From the NCBI GenBank assembly GCA_964598765.1, contig CAZRCZ010000027.1, positions 1-58,185 on the forward strand: 58,185 nucleotides of DNA. The letters run 5' to 3'. A program made the translations under genes and the position numbers. Below the pieces are notes generated by a model. It was not told the origin of the DNA and did no database searches. It saw only the letters and a program-made list of their open reading frames with translations. Below are positions 16,298 to 24,573 of this stretch, piece by piece (the stretch's first letter is position 1; each line of letters begins with the position of its first letter). This stretch comes from CAZRCZ01 sp964598765. Its GTDB lineage: Bacteria > Sumerlaeota > Sumerlaeia > MVZB01 > JAJFLK01.

Positions 16298-18177
16298 ATC
16301 AACGCCCATCCGAAATTTCACGTTTGATTTTGAAGGTTCTGATTGTCTTGCCAATCGTGATCGCATTGGGCATTTCGCCGGCAACCGCCGAATCTTTTCG
16401 CCATGTTGATCCCGTTGTCGAATCGCCGAACGACGCCGAGTTTGAATTCCGAGGAACGATGGGAGACCGGACTGCCGCGAACGTTCGCAACTGGCTTCTG
16501 GTCGCGCCCGACTCAAACCCCGCCATGCTCCAAATGTTCCGCGACCGCGACCGAACGCCAAAACGCGATCTGGTTCCTTGGGCGGGAGAATTCGCGGGAA
16601 AATATCTGATTTCCGCGACCCAAGCTCTGAAGATCACCCGCGATCCCGAATTGAAATCGTATCTGGAAATGTTCGTCGCCGATTTGATCGCCACGCAAGA
16701 CGCCGACGGTTATCTGGGGCCGTTCCCGAAGGAAATCCGCATGACCGGACCGGGGCTGTGGGATTTGTGGGGACAATATCACGTCATGTTGGGGTTGTTG
16801 TATTGGCATCGGTTGACGGGCGACACCCGGGCGATGGAAGCCTGCCGAAGATGCGCCGATTATTTTTGCCGTTATTTCTTGGACGGAAACCGGCGAGTCG
16901 CGCAAGCCGGATCGGAGGAAATGAACGAATCCTCCATCCATATCTTCACTCTGCTTTACGAGGCGACCGGCGAGCCGCGCTATCTGCAAATGGCGAGCGA
17001 AATTGAGAAAGATTGGGAATTACCTCCTTCGGGCGATTACGTCCGTCAGGCGTTGGCGGGCAAAGAATTTTATCAGATGCCCAAACCGCGGTGGGAGAGT
17101 CTTCATTCCATTCAGGCCATCGCGGAACTTTATTTCATCACCGGCGACGAGAAATACAGGACCGCTTTTGCCAAAATTTGGGAGAGCATCCGCGACAACG
17201 ACGTTCACAACACCGGCGGATTTTCCTCGGGCGAACAGGCGACGGGCAATCCCTACGATCCCCGTCCGATTGAGACCTGTTGCACGATCGCGTGGATGGC
17301 GATCACGCTCGATTATCTCCGAATGACGGGCGATTCCCGCGCCGCCGATGAACTCGAACGCTCGACGTGGAACGCCGTGCTGGGGGCGCAAAATCCGACC
17401 GGACGGTGGTGGACCTACAACACGCCGATGGACGGCGAGCGCAAAGCCTCCGCCCACGAGATCGTCTTTCAGGCGCGAGCCGGAAGCCCGGAGCTTAATT
17501 GTTGCGCGGTCAACGGCCCGCGCGGATTGGGCATGCTTTCGGAATGGGCCGTGATGGAAGGCAAGGACGGGATTTACGTCAATTATTACGGATCGTCGAA
17601 GTTCACGATTCATTCGCCGTCGGGGAAGAAGGTGACGATTGGGGAGGAGACGGAATATCCGGTCGGAGGAAAGATTGTTTTGAAGATCAAACCGGAACAC
17701 AGAGAAACGTTCGCGCTGTGTTTGAGGGTGCCCGAATGGTTAGTTGCATCGGAAATCACGGTTAATGGGAAATCCTTGGGTAAAGCCAAGTCGGGAGCGT
17801 ATTTTGTCCTGAATCGAACTTGGCGGCGAGGCGATCAAATTGCGATCAATTTCGCCATGCCGCTCCGATCCGTCGCCGGACACCGGGAAAAGGAGGGAAA
17901 GGTTTCCATTCATCGCGGTCCTCTGCTCTTGGCGCATGATCCGCGATTTGACAATGAAAATCTCAAGCCGCGCATCTTGAGGACGCAAGATGTCCGAAAT
18001 TCCACGCCTCAAATTTTGCTTTCCGCCATCGGAACGGATCGTTCCAAACTTACGCTATGCGATTTTGCGAGCGCGGGATGGGGGGGAAATCCATATCTCA
18101 CTTGGCTTCCGCCAATTGAATCAGACGGGAACCCGCGGTTGATTCTTCCGAGGAACCCGCGCCATTCAAACGAATGA
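16294..18177 (+). CDS. GH127-family glycoside hydrolase (beta-L-arabinofuranosidase-like)
   Basis: A 627-residue exported enzyme with a signal peptide (hydrophobic 12-26, cleavage near ATA-ES). The (alpha/alpha)6 barrel is followed by beta domains as in DUF1680/GH127. The zinc and catalytic cysteines of HypBA1 can be placed: E327 and C329 in ETCC, and C403-C404 in NCCAVNG, with C404 or its neighbour as likely nucleophile. The family removes beta-L-arabinofuranose or related sugars from plant glycans. It is coupled to the upstream glycosyltransferase by an ATGA overlap, an unusual mix of a synthetic and a degradative enzyme. Its 3' end overlaps the convergent mqnA by 12 bases. Substrate is inferred from the family only. 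Confidence 0.88.
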   Translation: MNQRPSEISRLILKVLIVLPIVIALGISPATAESFRHVDPVVESPNDAEFEFRGTMGDRTAANVRNWLLVAPDSNPAMLQMFRDRDRTPKRDLVPWAGEFAGKYLISATQALKITRDPELKSYLEMFVADLIATQDADGYLGPFPKEIRMTGPGLWDLWGQYHVMLGLLYWHRLTGDTRAMEACRRCADYFCRYFLDGNRRVAQAGSEEMNESSIHIFTLLYEATGEPRYLQMASEIEKDWELPPSGDYVRQALAGKEFYQMPKPRWESLHSIQAIAELYFITGDEKYRTAFAKIWESIRDNDVHNTGGFSSGEQATGNPYDPRPIETCCTIAWMAITLDYLRMTGDSRAADELERSTWNAVLGAQNPTGRWWTYNTPMDGERKASAHEIVFQARAGSPELNCCAVNGPRGLGMLSEWAVMEGKDGIYVNYYGSSKFTIHSPSGKKVTIGEETEYPVGGKIVLKIKPEHRETFALCLRVPEWLVASEITVNGKSLGKAKSGAYFVLNRTWRRGDQIAINFAMPLRSVAGHREKEGKVSIHRGPLLLAHDPRFDNENLKPRILRTQDVRNSTPQILLSAIGTDRSKLTLCDFASAGWGGNPYLTWLPPIESDGNPRLILPRNPRHSNE

Positions 18178-18996
18178 TGCGCGCCCCGCTTCGGACAGGA
18201 AGCGATTCAATCCACGTCGGGCGGAAGCGTCGAAATCGAAAATGATGTTGCGCGTGAGATAATTCCGCGCTTCTTGCGGCGTCAGATTTTCTTCGCGCAG
18301 GCCCGGCCAAGCGGGGATGATTCGGTTAAGCCGCGCGAGGTTGTGTTTTTTGAGTTTTTCAAATTCGCGCAACCATTCATTGAGTCGAATTTTCTCCGGA
18401 TCAATTCCCGAGCGCAAAACCCAAACCGCATAGACAAACGGCAATCCGGTCCAGTCGGTCCAGAGTTGTCCCAAGTCGAGCGTCGTGCCGCCTTGCCCGC
18501 GCCAGTGATCGTGCCAGCGGAGCGCGCGGGTTCCGATCAAGAGAAAAGCTTCGCCCGGCGCGGGGCGGAGAGGCGGTTTCCAATTCCGCAACGGAATCGT
18601 TTTGCCCAATCGGGGGCGGGCGCCGAACCTCCGCGCCAAGAGAATTTGCGCCAAGAGATTGCTCGTCCGCGAATGGCTGTCGGGGTGAAGCCGGGTCCAA
18701 CGCTCGGGCGGGTCGCGCGAAAGAATTACGACGCTCCGCACCGGTCCGCGCGAGCCGATCATGGATTGGCCGACGATCCGCCAATCGGGATGCTCCGGCA
18801 ACGCGCCGACCGGAGCCATGCCCAAATCAATTTCGCCCCGCTCCATCATCCGGACCATTCGACTGGGAGGGGCGCTGACGATCCGAAGATGCGGGGCGTC
18901 TTTGCCCTTCAACTTCAAATCCTCCATTCCGTAAGTGAGCGGGAGCATGTTGAGATAGGGAACAATGCCGACGCGAAAAATTTGCGGAGTGGTCAT
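18166..18996 (-). CDS. mqnA: chorismate dehydratase-like protein of the futalosine pathway
   Basis: A 276-residue periplasmic-binding-protein-like enzyme of the MqnA/MqnD family. The start of the fold, FRVGIVPYLNMLPLTYGM, matches the family's opening motif, and SAPPSRMVRMMERGEIDLGMAPVG is the second conserved block. MqnA dehydrates chorismate to 3-enolpyruvyl-benzoate, the first step of menaquinone synthesis by the futalosine route. The start at 18996 is chosen because the longer frame to 19788 runs through a palindromic repeat. No other mqn genes are in the window. MqnA is preferred over MqnD, but the two are close enough that the choice is not certain. Confidence 0.78.
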   Translation of the reverse strand: MTTPQIFRVGIVPYLNMLPLTYGMEDLKLKGKDAPHLRIVSAPPSRMVRMMERGEIDLGMAPVGALPEHPDWRIVGQSMIGSRGPVRSVVILSRDPPERWTRLHPDSHSRTSNLLAQILLARRFGARPRLGKTIPLRNWKPPLRPAPGEAFLLIGTRALRWHDHWRGQGGTTLDLGQLWTDWTGLPFVYAVWVLRSGIDPEKIRLNEWLREFEKLKKHNLARLNRIIPAWPGLREENLTPQEARNYLTRNIIFDFDASARRGLNRFLSEAGRASFV

Positions 18997-19012
18997 AAAA
19001 GTTTTTCCATCC

Positions 19013-19084
19013 GAGCCGCGACCGTGAGGGAGCGCCCGGTGCGCGAGATTTTTGTCGCCGGACGCTCCCTCACGGTCGCGGCTC
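19013..19084. repeat. GAGCCGCGACCGTGAGGGAG palindrome (family C)
   Basis: A perfect 22-base arm (19013-19034) pairs with 19063-19084 over a 28-base loop. A diverged copy lies at 29729-29800. Translated in the mqnA frame it yields peptides such as LPHGRGSD that are typical annotation artefacts of this repeat. It lies in the 5' region of mqnA. Confidence 0.9.
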
Positions 19085-19212
19085 CGAAGCAGTCTCAACG
19101 CGCGGCGGCGAAGGAGCGCGCCGGATTTTACAATCCCCGAATGGACAAGGGAAAAGAAAAAGCATAATCTCTTGCGAACCATGCAAGTCTTCGGAAGGAC
19201 AGGATCAGCAAG

Positions 19213-20331
19213 ATGACCCCTACCGCTCAATCGTCGGTTGGAACCTCGTTCGATGCGAGGGTCGCCGAGGCGCGCGCCAAGCTCGACGCGCACACCCGCG
19301 AAATCGTCCAATGGCATTTCAATCCCGAAACCGGATGCCCCTTTTGGCTGGACTACGCGAAAAAACTTAATTGGGATCCGCGCAAGGAAATCGGCGCGTT
19401 CGCGGATTTGAAAAGGTTCGAGGTATTTCAGGACGAATGGTTGCGCGGCGGTCCGGTCCGGCGATGGGTTCCCAAGGCGTTCGCCGACAAGCCGATTTAC
19501 GTTTTCGAGACCGGCGGGACGACCGGCGTTCCCAAAAGCCGGATCAGCATGGACGATTTCCGAACCGATTATTCGGAGTTCAGCAAAACGCTCCCCGACG
19601 AATTTTTTCCTCCCGGATCCAATTGGCTGATGCTGGGACCGTCGGGTCCGCGACGCCTGCGTCTGGCCGTCGAGCACCTTTGTCAGTTTCGCGGCGGGAT
19701 TTGCTTTTGCGTGGACCTCGATCCGCGCTGGGTCATCAAGCTGATTAAAAAAGGATGGATGGAGCATCTGGAAGCTTACAAACAGCACGTCATAGATCAG
19801 GCGATCACGATTTTAGGCGCGGGACATGAGATCAAGTGCATGTTCACGACGCCGAAGCTCCTCGAATCGCTCGCGCTCGCGTTGGAGAAAAAGGGAATGA
19901 CCATCGCGGAGACGGGAATCACGGGGATTTTTTCCGGCGGGACGGAATTCACGCCGCAATGGACCCGCTTCGCGATGGAGGAACTAATCGAAGGGGTCTA
20001 TATGACGCCGACCTACGGCAACACGCTCATGGGGTTGGCGTGCTCCAAACCGGTCGGTCCGCGGGATGGATACAAAATTTCATATTACGCTCCCCAGCCC
20101 CGCGCGGTGATCGAAGTTGTTGATCCCGACCATCCCGACCGGATCGTCGGCTACGGCGAGACGGGGCGCGTCCGCCTGACGACGCTGACGAAGGAATTTT
20201 TCATGCCCGGATTTCTGGAGCGCGACGAAGGGGAACGCGAGCCGCCTTATGAAAAATATCCGTGGGACGGGATCAGCGGCGTCCGACCGTTCAGCCGCCT
20301 TGCCGAGGCGACAACGGTGGGGGTATATTGA
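19213..20331 (+). CDS. adenylate-forming (PaaK-like) acyl-CoA ligase-type protein
   Basis: A 372-residue member of the ANL superfamily, nearest in feel to phenylacetate-CoA ligases. The phosphate-binding motif TGGTTGVPKS is at 100-109, the adenine-binding region is in GIFSGGTEFTP and YMTPTYGNTLMG, and the hinge-side Asp/Arg motif is in YGETGRVRLTTLTKE. It is shorter than PaaK (about 430), mostly at the C-terminal lid. It could activate an aromatic or fatty acid as an acyl-AMP. The substrate is not given by the neighbours (mqnA upstream, Uma2 nuclease downstream). Confidence 0.8.
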   Translation: MTPTAQSSVGTSFDARVAEARAKLDAHTREIVQWHFNPETGCPFWLDYAKKLNWDPRKEIGAFADLKRFEVFQDEWLRGGPVRRWVPKAFADKPIYVFETGGTTGVPKSRISMDDFRTDYSEFSKTLPDEFFPPGSNWLMLGPSGPRRLRLAVEHLCQFRGGICFCVDLDPRWVIKLIKKGWMEHLEAYKQHVIDQAITILGAGHEIKCMFTTPKLLESLALALEKKGMTIAETGITGIFSGGTEFTPQWTRFAMEELIEGVYMTPTYGNTLMGLACSKPVGPRDGYKISYYAPQPRAVIEVVDPDHPDRIVGYGETGRVRLTTLTKEFFMPGFLERDEGEREPPYEKYPWDGISGVRPFSRLAEATTVGVY

Positions 20332-20362
20332 AGTCAACGGACCGGGCGTGGGGAGCCGAACC

Positions 20363-20995
20363 ATGGTGCAAACGATTCAAATCGCCGAGAAAAAAACGAC
20401 TTCGCGTCAAAAGATAAGCTACGACGAATTCCTTGCATCGCCGCTCTTTGACGAGGGATTCGCCGAATGGGTGGATGGAGAAGTAATCACGATGGTCCCG
20501 CCTTCAACATTGCATCAACGAGTATCGGAATTCTTGTCAACGTTGCTTGTCCTCTTCAACGAGATTCATGCCAAGGGCGAAGTCCTCATTGCCCCTTATC
20601 AGATGAAACTCGAAAAAGTGAGGCGAGGGCGCGAGCCGGACATTTTGTTCATTGCGCGCAAAAGGTTGGATCGGATCAAAAAAAATTATCTCGATGGCCC
20701 CGCCGATCTTGCGGTTGAAGTCATCAGCAGGGAGAGCCGGACGCGCGACCGACGTGAGAAATTTTATGAATATGAAAAAGGGGGCGTGCGCGAATTCTGG
20801 TTGATTGATCCCGAACGGCGCAAAGCCGAGTTTTATCATTTGAGCACGGATGGAACCTACAACCCCATTCCCATCGGCGCGGACGGCGTTTTCCACAGTG
20901 TCGTGCTTGAAGGTTTTTGGATCAAAGTCCCATGGCTCTGGCAGGATCCCCTTCCCCCGCGATTGGGCATTCTCAAGGAATGGAAATTGATTTAG
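20363..20995 (+). CDS. Uma2-family endonuclease-like protein (DUF820)
   Basis: A 210-residue protein of the Uma2/DUF820 family with a PD-(D/E)XK-like core. FAEWVDGEVI (34-42) is the opening motif, EPDILFI has D93, and LAVEVIS has E119, followed by S122, R128-RREK and the YEKGGVREFWLID segment. All active-site residues are present. Members are very abundant in cyanobacteria and many environmental bacteria, and their biological role is unclear. The ATG at 20363 is used; the longer frame from 20249 overlaps the ligase gene. Confidence 0.9.
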   Translation: MVQTIQIAEKKTTSRQKISYDEFLASPLFDEGFAEWVDGEVITMVPPSTLHQRVSEFLSTLLVLFNEIHAKGEVLIAPYQMKLEKVRRGREPDILFIARKRLDRIKKNYLDGPADLAVEVISRESRTRDRREKFYEYEKGGVREFWLIDPERRKAEFYHLSTDGTYNPIPIGADGVFHSVVLEGFWIKVPWLWQDPLPPRLGILKEWKLI

Positions 20996-21025
20996 GTCGC
21001 GTGGCTAATCGCATTCACGGATGAA

Positions 21026-21493
21026 ATGTATCACGTCGAAGACATCACCCGAACCCGCGACGTCTTGAACAAACATCTGGTCGAATACATGTTCGTCGGA
21101 AAAGGGGCCGCGATCATGCAGGGTTTTTCCGACACCACGCAGGACATTGACATTTACCCCAAGAATGATTCCGGGAACAATGAACGGTTGGTGAACGCTC
21201 TGCGCGAAATCGGCTTCGAAATCATCGGCGAAAAGGAGAAGGAAATCCTGCGAGGCAAGGATTTCATTCAACTGCGCAAGCCGTTTGAAATGGACGTTGT
21301 TTTTGCCCCGGACGGTTTTGAATCTTATGATGAGGCCGTGAAGTTCAAACTCATCCACGATGGATTTCCGGTCATGACGATCGAAGGCATTCTCCGAACG
21401 AAAAAAGCCGCCGGGCGATTGAAAGATCGGGAAAGCATGATTCGCTTGAGGAGCTTTAAGGATTACCTCGATGCCAAGAAACGAAGCCGATGA
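21026..21493 (+). CDS. nucleotidyltransferase-like protein (AbiEii/DUF6036 type)
   Basis: A 155-residue protein with the nucleotidyltransferase signature VGKGAAIMQGFSDTTQDIDIY, giving the metal-binding pair D40 and D42, and a third acid in MDVVFAP. Pol-beta-type domains of this kind occur in AbiE-like toxins and in minimal antitoxins. Its end overlaps the next small gene by 23 bases, as in a two-gene toxin-antitoxin unit. Which of the two would be the toxin is not evident. Confidence 0.68.
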   Translation: MYHVEDITRTRDVLNKHLVEYMFVGKGAAIMQGFSDTTQDIDIYPKNDSGNNERLVNALREIGFEIIGEKEKEILRGKDFIQLRKPFEMDVVFAPDGFESYDEAVKFKLIHDGFPVMTIEGILRTKKAAGRLKDRESMIRLRSFKDYLDAKKRSR

Positions 21494-21731
21494 ACTGACC
21501 GAACTTTGGGCGAGTTTCGACGCCGCCATGGCGCGTTCGGTTGAGGAACGCATCGCCAAGGGTTGCATCCACACTTTCAAGCCGGTCCTCGATGAAGGTC
21601 CGGGTTATCGCTCGTGGGAGACGATGGAGGATTATCGCCGATGGTGCGAGGCGAATCTGCCGGAATGGCTTGGATACCGTCGGGTCTCCGATGAGGAGTG
21701 GCGCGGGATGCTGGATCGCGCGCTGGATTGA
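21471..21731 (+). CDS. small partner protein of the nucleotidyltransferase, unknown family
   Basis: An 86-residue acidic protein with many Trp and Arg residues, including the segment YRRWCEANLPEWLGYRRVSDEEW. No motif of a known family is recognised. It overlaps the upstream nucleotidyltransferase gene by 23 bases, so the two are almost surely co-translated. Reading frame, length and GC pattern fit a real gene. A role as toxin or antitoxin is only a guess from the arrangement. Confidence 0.6.
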   Translation: MPRNEADELTELWASFDAAMARSVEERIAKGCIHTFKPVLDEGPGYRSWETMEDYRRWCEANLPEWLGYRRVSDEEWRGMLDRALD

Positions 21732-22004
21732 CCTTTCATTTTGATTGCATCCCCTCCGAAAGGACGGGAAAATACCCCGGCGTAGGGCCGAAGGAAAAAA
21801 TCCCCGCGATCATCGTCATTGCGCCGCAACGCCGCTTCCCAACGGATTCCTAAGCCTTGTAAATTGATCGAGTGGGGGTTCAAGCCGGAAATTTCCGTCC
21901 TGAACATCGGCCGCGCCGAAGTCGGCGAAAAAAATTGGCCGTGATGGACGGGCCGCGCGCCCTCGGACTCTAATTGCCGGGCTCCCCCCGTTTCCCGGGC
22001 GTAG
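21732..22004. other. intergenic region before pepA with a possible 27-codon ORF
   Basis: There is no convincing gene in this gap. On the minus strand an ATG at 21819 opens 27 codons ending at 21736 (MTMIAGIFSFGPTPGYFPV and a few more), and the frame stays open above the ATG to a TAG. It has no clear SD. It could be a conserved repeat rather than a gene. Several short GC-rich hairpins (for example GGCCGCGCCGAAGTCGGC near 21910) are also present. No RNA family is recognised. Confidence 0.25.
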
Positions 22005-22013
22005 TGATATAAT
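22005..22013 (+). promoter_or_regulatory. extended -10 promoter element of pepA
   Basis: TGATATAAT is an extended -10 (TG, one base, then a perfect TATAAT at 22008-22013). There is no good -35 box at 16-18 bases upstream, as is common for extended -10 promoters. pepA starts about 43 bases downstream, with AGGAAGG at 22038-22044 as its SD. Confidence 0.6.
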
Positions 22014-22055
22014 TCAGAACGAAACCAAACCAACAACAGGAAGGTTTAGAACATC

Positions 22056-23525
22056 ATGCTTAAAATCGAAGTCGCCTCGCAAATTCCGGAGCAGATGCCC
22101 GGACAAATCGCCGCTTGGATTGATTTGGGAACCAAACGCGCGCTGGCCAAACGCGCCACGGTCGAGCAACACCCCGGATGGGAGGACGTGGCGCGGAGGT
22201 TGAACGGCGGACCGATCACGTCTCCTTATCTCAGCGCGTCGGTCGTTTCGCTTTTGGTCCTTCCCGGCCAAGCGGCGAAGTATTATCCCGACCGAGAAAA
22301 GATCAAGACGATGGCCGCCGAGGCGTTGTCCGTCGCGCGGGAGCGGCGATGCTCGTCGCTTGTTTTCTTGCTCGACGCGCAGGCCGGAGGAGACGCCGCG
22401 GGGGACGTGGCCGAGGGACTTGCCCTCCACGCCTACCGATTCGAGAAATATAAGAAAAACAAAAATTCATCCCCCGATCCGGAGGTGACATTGGTCGTGC
22501 CGTCGGCGGCCAAGCGAAAAGCGGGCGCGGAAGTCGAGCGGCGGTTGTTGATTTGCCAAAGCGTCAATCGCGCGCGCGATCTGATCAACGAACCCGGCTC
22601 GGTCGCCACGCCCGCCGAGATCGAAGCGCAGGCGCGCGCCGTCGCCAAGGCCGGGGGATTGAAGATTGACGTGCTGGACGTCGAGCGGTTGAAGAAGGAA
22701 GGATACGAGGGATTGCTGTCGGTCGGTCGCGGCGGCGCGGTTCCGCCCCGCATGATCGTTCTTTCCTACAATCCCGCCGGCGCGAAGAGCAACGTTCACC
22801 TCGGACTTCTCGGCAAGGGAGTCACGTTCGACACGGGCGGCGTCTCGATCAAACCTTCCGCGAAAATGTGGGAGATGAAAGGGGACATGTCGGGAGCCTC
22901 CGCCGTGCTTTACGGCATGGAGGTCATCGCCGCGCTGAAGCCGAAAATCCGCGTGACCGCGATCATCGTCACCGCGCAGAACTACGTGGACGCGAATGCC
23001 ATCGTTCCGGGGGACATGATCCGCGGACGCAACGGCAAGACGATCCACGTGGACAACACCGACGCCGAAGGGCGGTTGATTCTGACCGACGGACTCTGGC
23101 GCGCCGGAGAGGAAAAGGTCACGCATCTGGCCGATTTCGCGACGCTGACCGGCGCGATTGTCCGCGCGCTCGGCACTTCGCTTTCGGGCGCGTTCGGCAA
23201 TGACGCTTGGGTGGATCGCGTGATGAAGATCGCCGACTCCTGCGGCGAGACGTGCTGGAAAATGCCGCTCGTGGACGAATACATCGAACTGCTCAAGTGC
23301 GACGTCGCCGACATCAACAACATCGGGAGCAAACCGGAAGGAGGCGCGATTCAGGCGGCGATTTTCCTGCGCGAATTTGTGCCGGAGGGAATCAGTTGGG
23401 CGCATCTGGACATCGCCGGAACTTTTTTGTTGAACAGCAAATGGAAATATCTCCGTCCGGGGGGCGTCGGGGTCATGGTGAAAACGATTGCCGCGTTGGC
23501 TCAGGACATGGCGGGGCGGTCGTAG
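22056..23525 (+). CDS. pepA: leucyl aminopeptidase, M17 family
   Basis: A 489-residue cytosolic leucine aminopeptidase with two metal ions. Metal and catalytic residues are visible in GKGVTFDTGGVSIKP (K254 and the following Asp), in MKGDMSGA, and in the signature NTDAEGRL (334-341, with D336, E338 and R340). The N-terminal 170 residues are the less conserved macro-like domain. Length is usual for the family (480-500). It releases N-terminal amino acids in peptide turnover. It has its own promoter and SD and is followed by a pyrimidine-rich repeat. Confidence 0.95.
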   Translation: MLKIEVASQIPEQMPGQIAAWIDLGTKRALAKRATVEQHPGWEDVARRLNGGPITSPYLSASVVSLLVLPGQAAKYYPDREKIKTMAAEALSVARERRCSSLVFLLDAQAGGDAAGDVAEGLALHAYRFEKYKKNKNSSPDPEVTLVVPSAAKRKAGAEVERRLLICQSVNRARDLINEPGSVATPAEIEAQARAVAKAGGLKIDVLDVERLKKEGYEGLLSVGRGGAVPPRMIVLSYNPAGAKSNVHLGLLGKGVTFDTGGVSIKPSAKMWEMKGDMSGASAVLYGMEVIAALKPKIRVTAIIVTAQNYVDANAIVPGDMIRGRNGKTIHVDNTDAEGRLILTDGLWRAGEEKVTHLADFATLTGAIVRALGTSLSGAFGNDAWVDRVMKIADSCGETCWKMPLVDEYIELLKCDVADINNIGSKPEGGAIQAAIFLREFVPEGISWAHLDIAGTFLLNSKWKYLRPGGVGVMVKTIAALAQDMAGRS

Positions 23526-23557
23526 CGGCCTCCATCTCTCCTCCTTCATCCTTCTCC

Positions 23558-23640
23558 TACTCATACTCCTTCTCCTTCTCCAAATTCCGGGGAAATTTCT
23601 TTTTGGTCTTGGAGAAGGAGAATGATTAAGAGGAAGAGTA
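23558..23640. repeat. CTCCTTCTCC / GGAGAAGGAG repeat (family E)
   Basis: CTCCTTCTCCAA (23572-23583) pairs perfectly with TTGGAGAAGGAG (23609-23620). The flanks continue as a C/T-rich arm on the left and an A/G-rich arm on the right. Related pyrimidine-tract repeats lie at 24479-24554 and 38961-39015. Confidence 0.65.
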
Positions 23641-23659
23641 TGATAAGAAGCAAGATGCC

Positions 23660-24475
23660 ATGAAACGCTTTTCCCTCCTCCATCCTCTTTTTCTTTCCTT
23701 CTATTCCAAGCCGCTTTACCGCGACGCGGCGTGGAACAAGAAGGGCTTTTGCCTTTTGTATCTGTTTATTCTCCTCGCGCTGACATGGGCGCCGGTGGCG
23801 GTTCAAGTTCAGATCAACATGAACCGCTTCGCCAAAGACAAAGCGCCGAAGATCATCGCGCAGTTGCCCAAGATTCAAATCAAAAACGGCATCGCGTCCA
23901 CCGAGGAAGCTCGGCCTTACCTCATCAAGGATCCGGATACGGACAAGCCGCTCATCCTTCTCGACACGTCCTTGTCGGATGCTCCCCCGTCGGATTCGAC
24001 CGCTCCGATTGCGCTCACTAAAACGCAACTCGCGATTCAGCGCGGCACGGTGGAGGAAAGGACGATGGATTTTTCGCAGATCAAGGATTGGTCGGCGAAT
24101 CAGGACGATTACCGCTGGATGGTGGAAGTTTTTCGCGCGTGGTTCGCGATTTTCCTCTACCCGTTCGCCTTGTTCGGATCGTTTCTTTTCCGCGTTCTGC
24201 TCGCGTCCCTCTACGGAATGATGGGGCTTCTGTTTGCGGGGGCGTTCCGGATCGAGCTGGATTATCGGGCGTCGGTCCGACTTTCGGTGATCGCCTTCAC
24301 GCCGCCGATCATGCTCGACACCATCAAGATTCTCAGCGGATTGAGTTTGGATTATTGGGGACCGATTTGCTTTCTGATCGCCACCGGCTATTTGGTTTAT
24401 GGCCTGAAGGCGATTGGGGAGGGGGATGGGGGCGACCAGAGAGCGGGATCTTCGGGAACACCAATTTCGCCATAG
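23660..24475 (+). CDS. DUF1189-like membrane protein
   Basis: A 271-residue membrane protein. One helix near the N terminus (about 30-48), an extracytoplasmic or lumenal stretch (50-155), then four hydrophobic segments (about 162-185, 188-205, 215-235 and 240-258). The opening SFYSKPLYRDAAWNKKG and the overall plan match DUF1189. The function of the family is unknown. The last residues after about 258 are low in complexity and may be repeat-derived, since the next repeat begins right after the stop. Confidence 0.68.
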   Translation: MKRFSLLHPLFLSFYSKPLYRDAAWNKKGFCLLYLFILLALTWAPVAVQVQINMNRFAKDKAPKIIAQLPKIQIKNGIASTEEARPYLIKDPDTDKPLILLDTSLSDAPPSDSTAPIALTKTQLAIQRGTVEERTMDFSQIKDWSANQDDYRWMVEVFRAWFAIFLYPFALFGSFLFRVLLASLYGMMGLLFAGAFRIELDYRASVRLSVIAFTPPIMLDTIKILSGLSLDYWGPICFLIATGYLVYGLKAIGEGDGGDQRAGSSGTPISP

Positions 24476-24478
24476 AAT

Positions 24479-24554
24479 CCTTCTCCTGCTCTTTCTCTTT
24501 CTCACAATCATTTACTCAACTTCATCTTTGGGAACGAGAAGGAGAACGAGAAGG
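24479..24554. repeat. pyrimidine/purine arm repeat (family E), second copy
   Basis: The left arm CCTTCTCCTGCTCTTTCTC (from 24479) and the right arm GAGAAGGAGAACGAGAAGG (24536-24554) are imperfect inverted repeats. The element fills the gap between convergent DUF1189 and modC genes. Confidence 0.6.
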
Positions 24555-24573
24555 GTATCAGCGGGAAGATGCT

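Noticed and set aside
18997..19788. N-terminal extension of mqnA to 540 codons
   Set aside because: The extension reads through the family C palindrome and has no link to the MqnA family; ATG 18996 fits the family start.
22467..23564. 365-codon minus-strand frame opposite pepA
   Set aside because: The pepA frame has all metal-site motifs; the reverse frame is an Arg/His-rich shadow typical of G+C-rich DNA.
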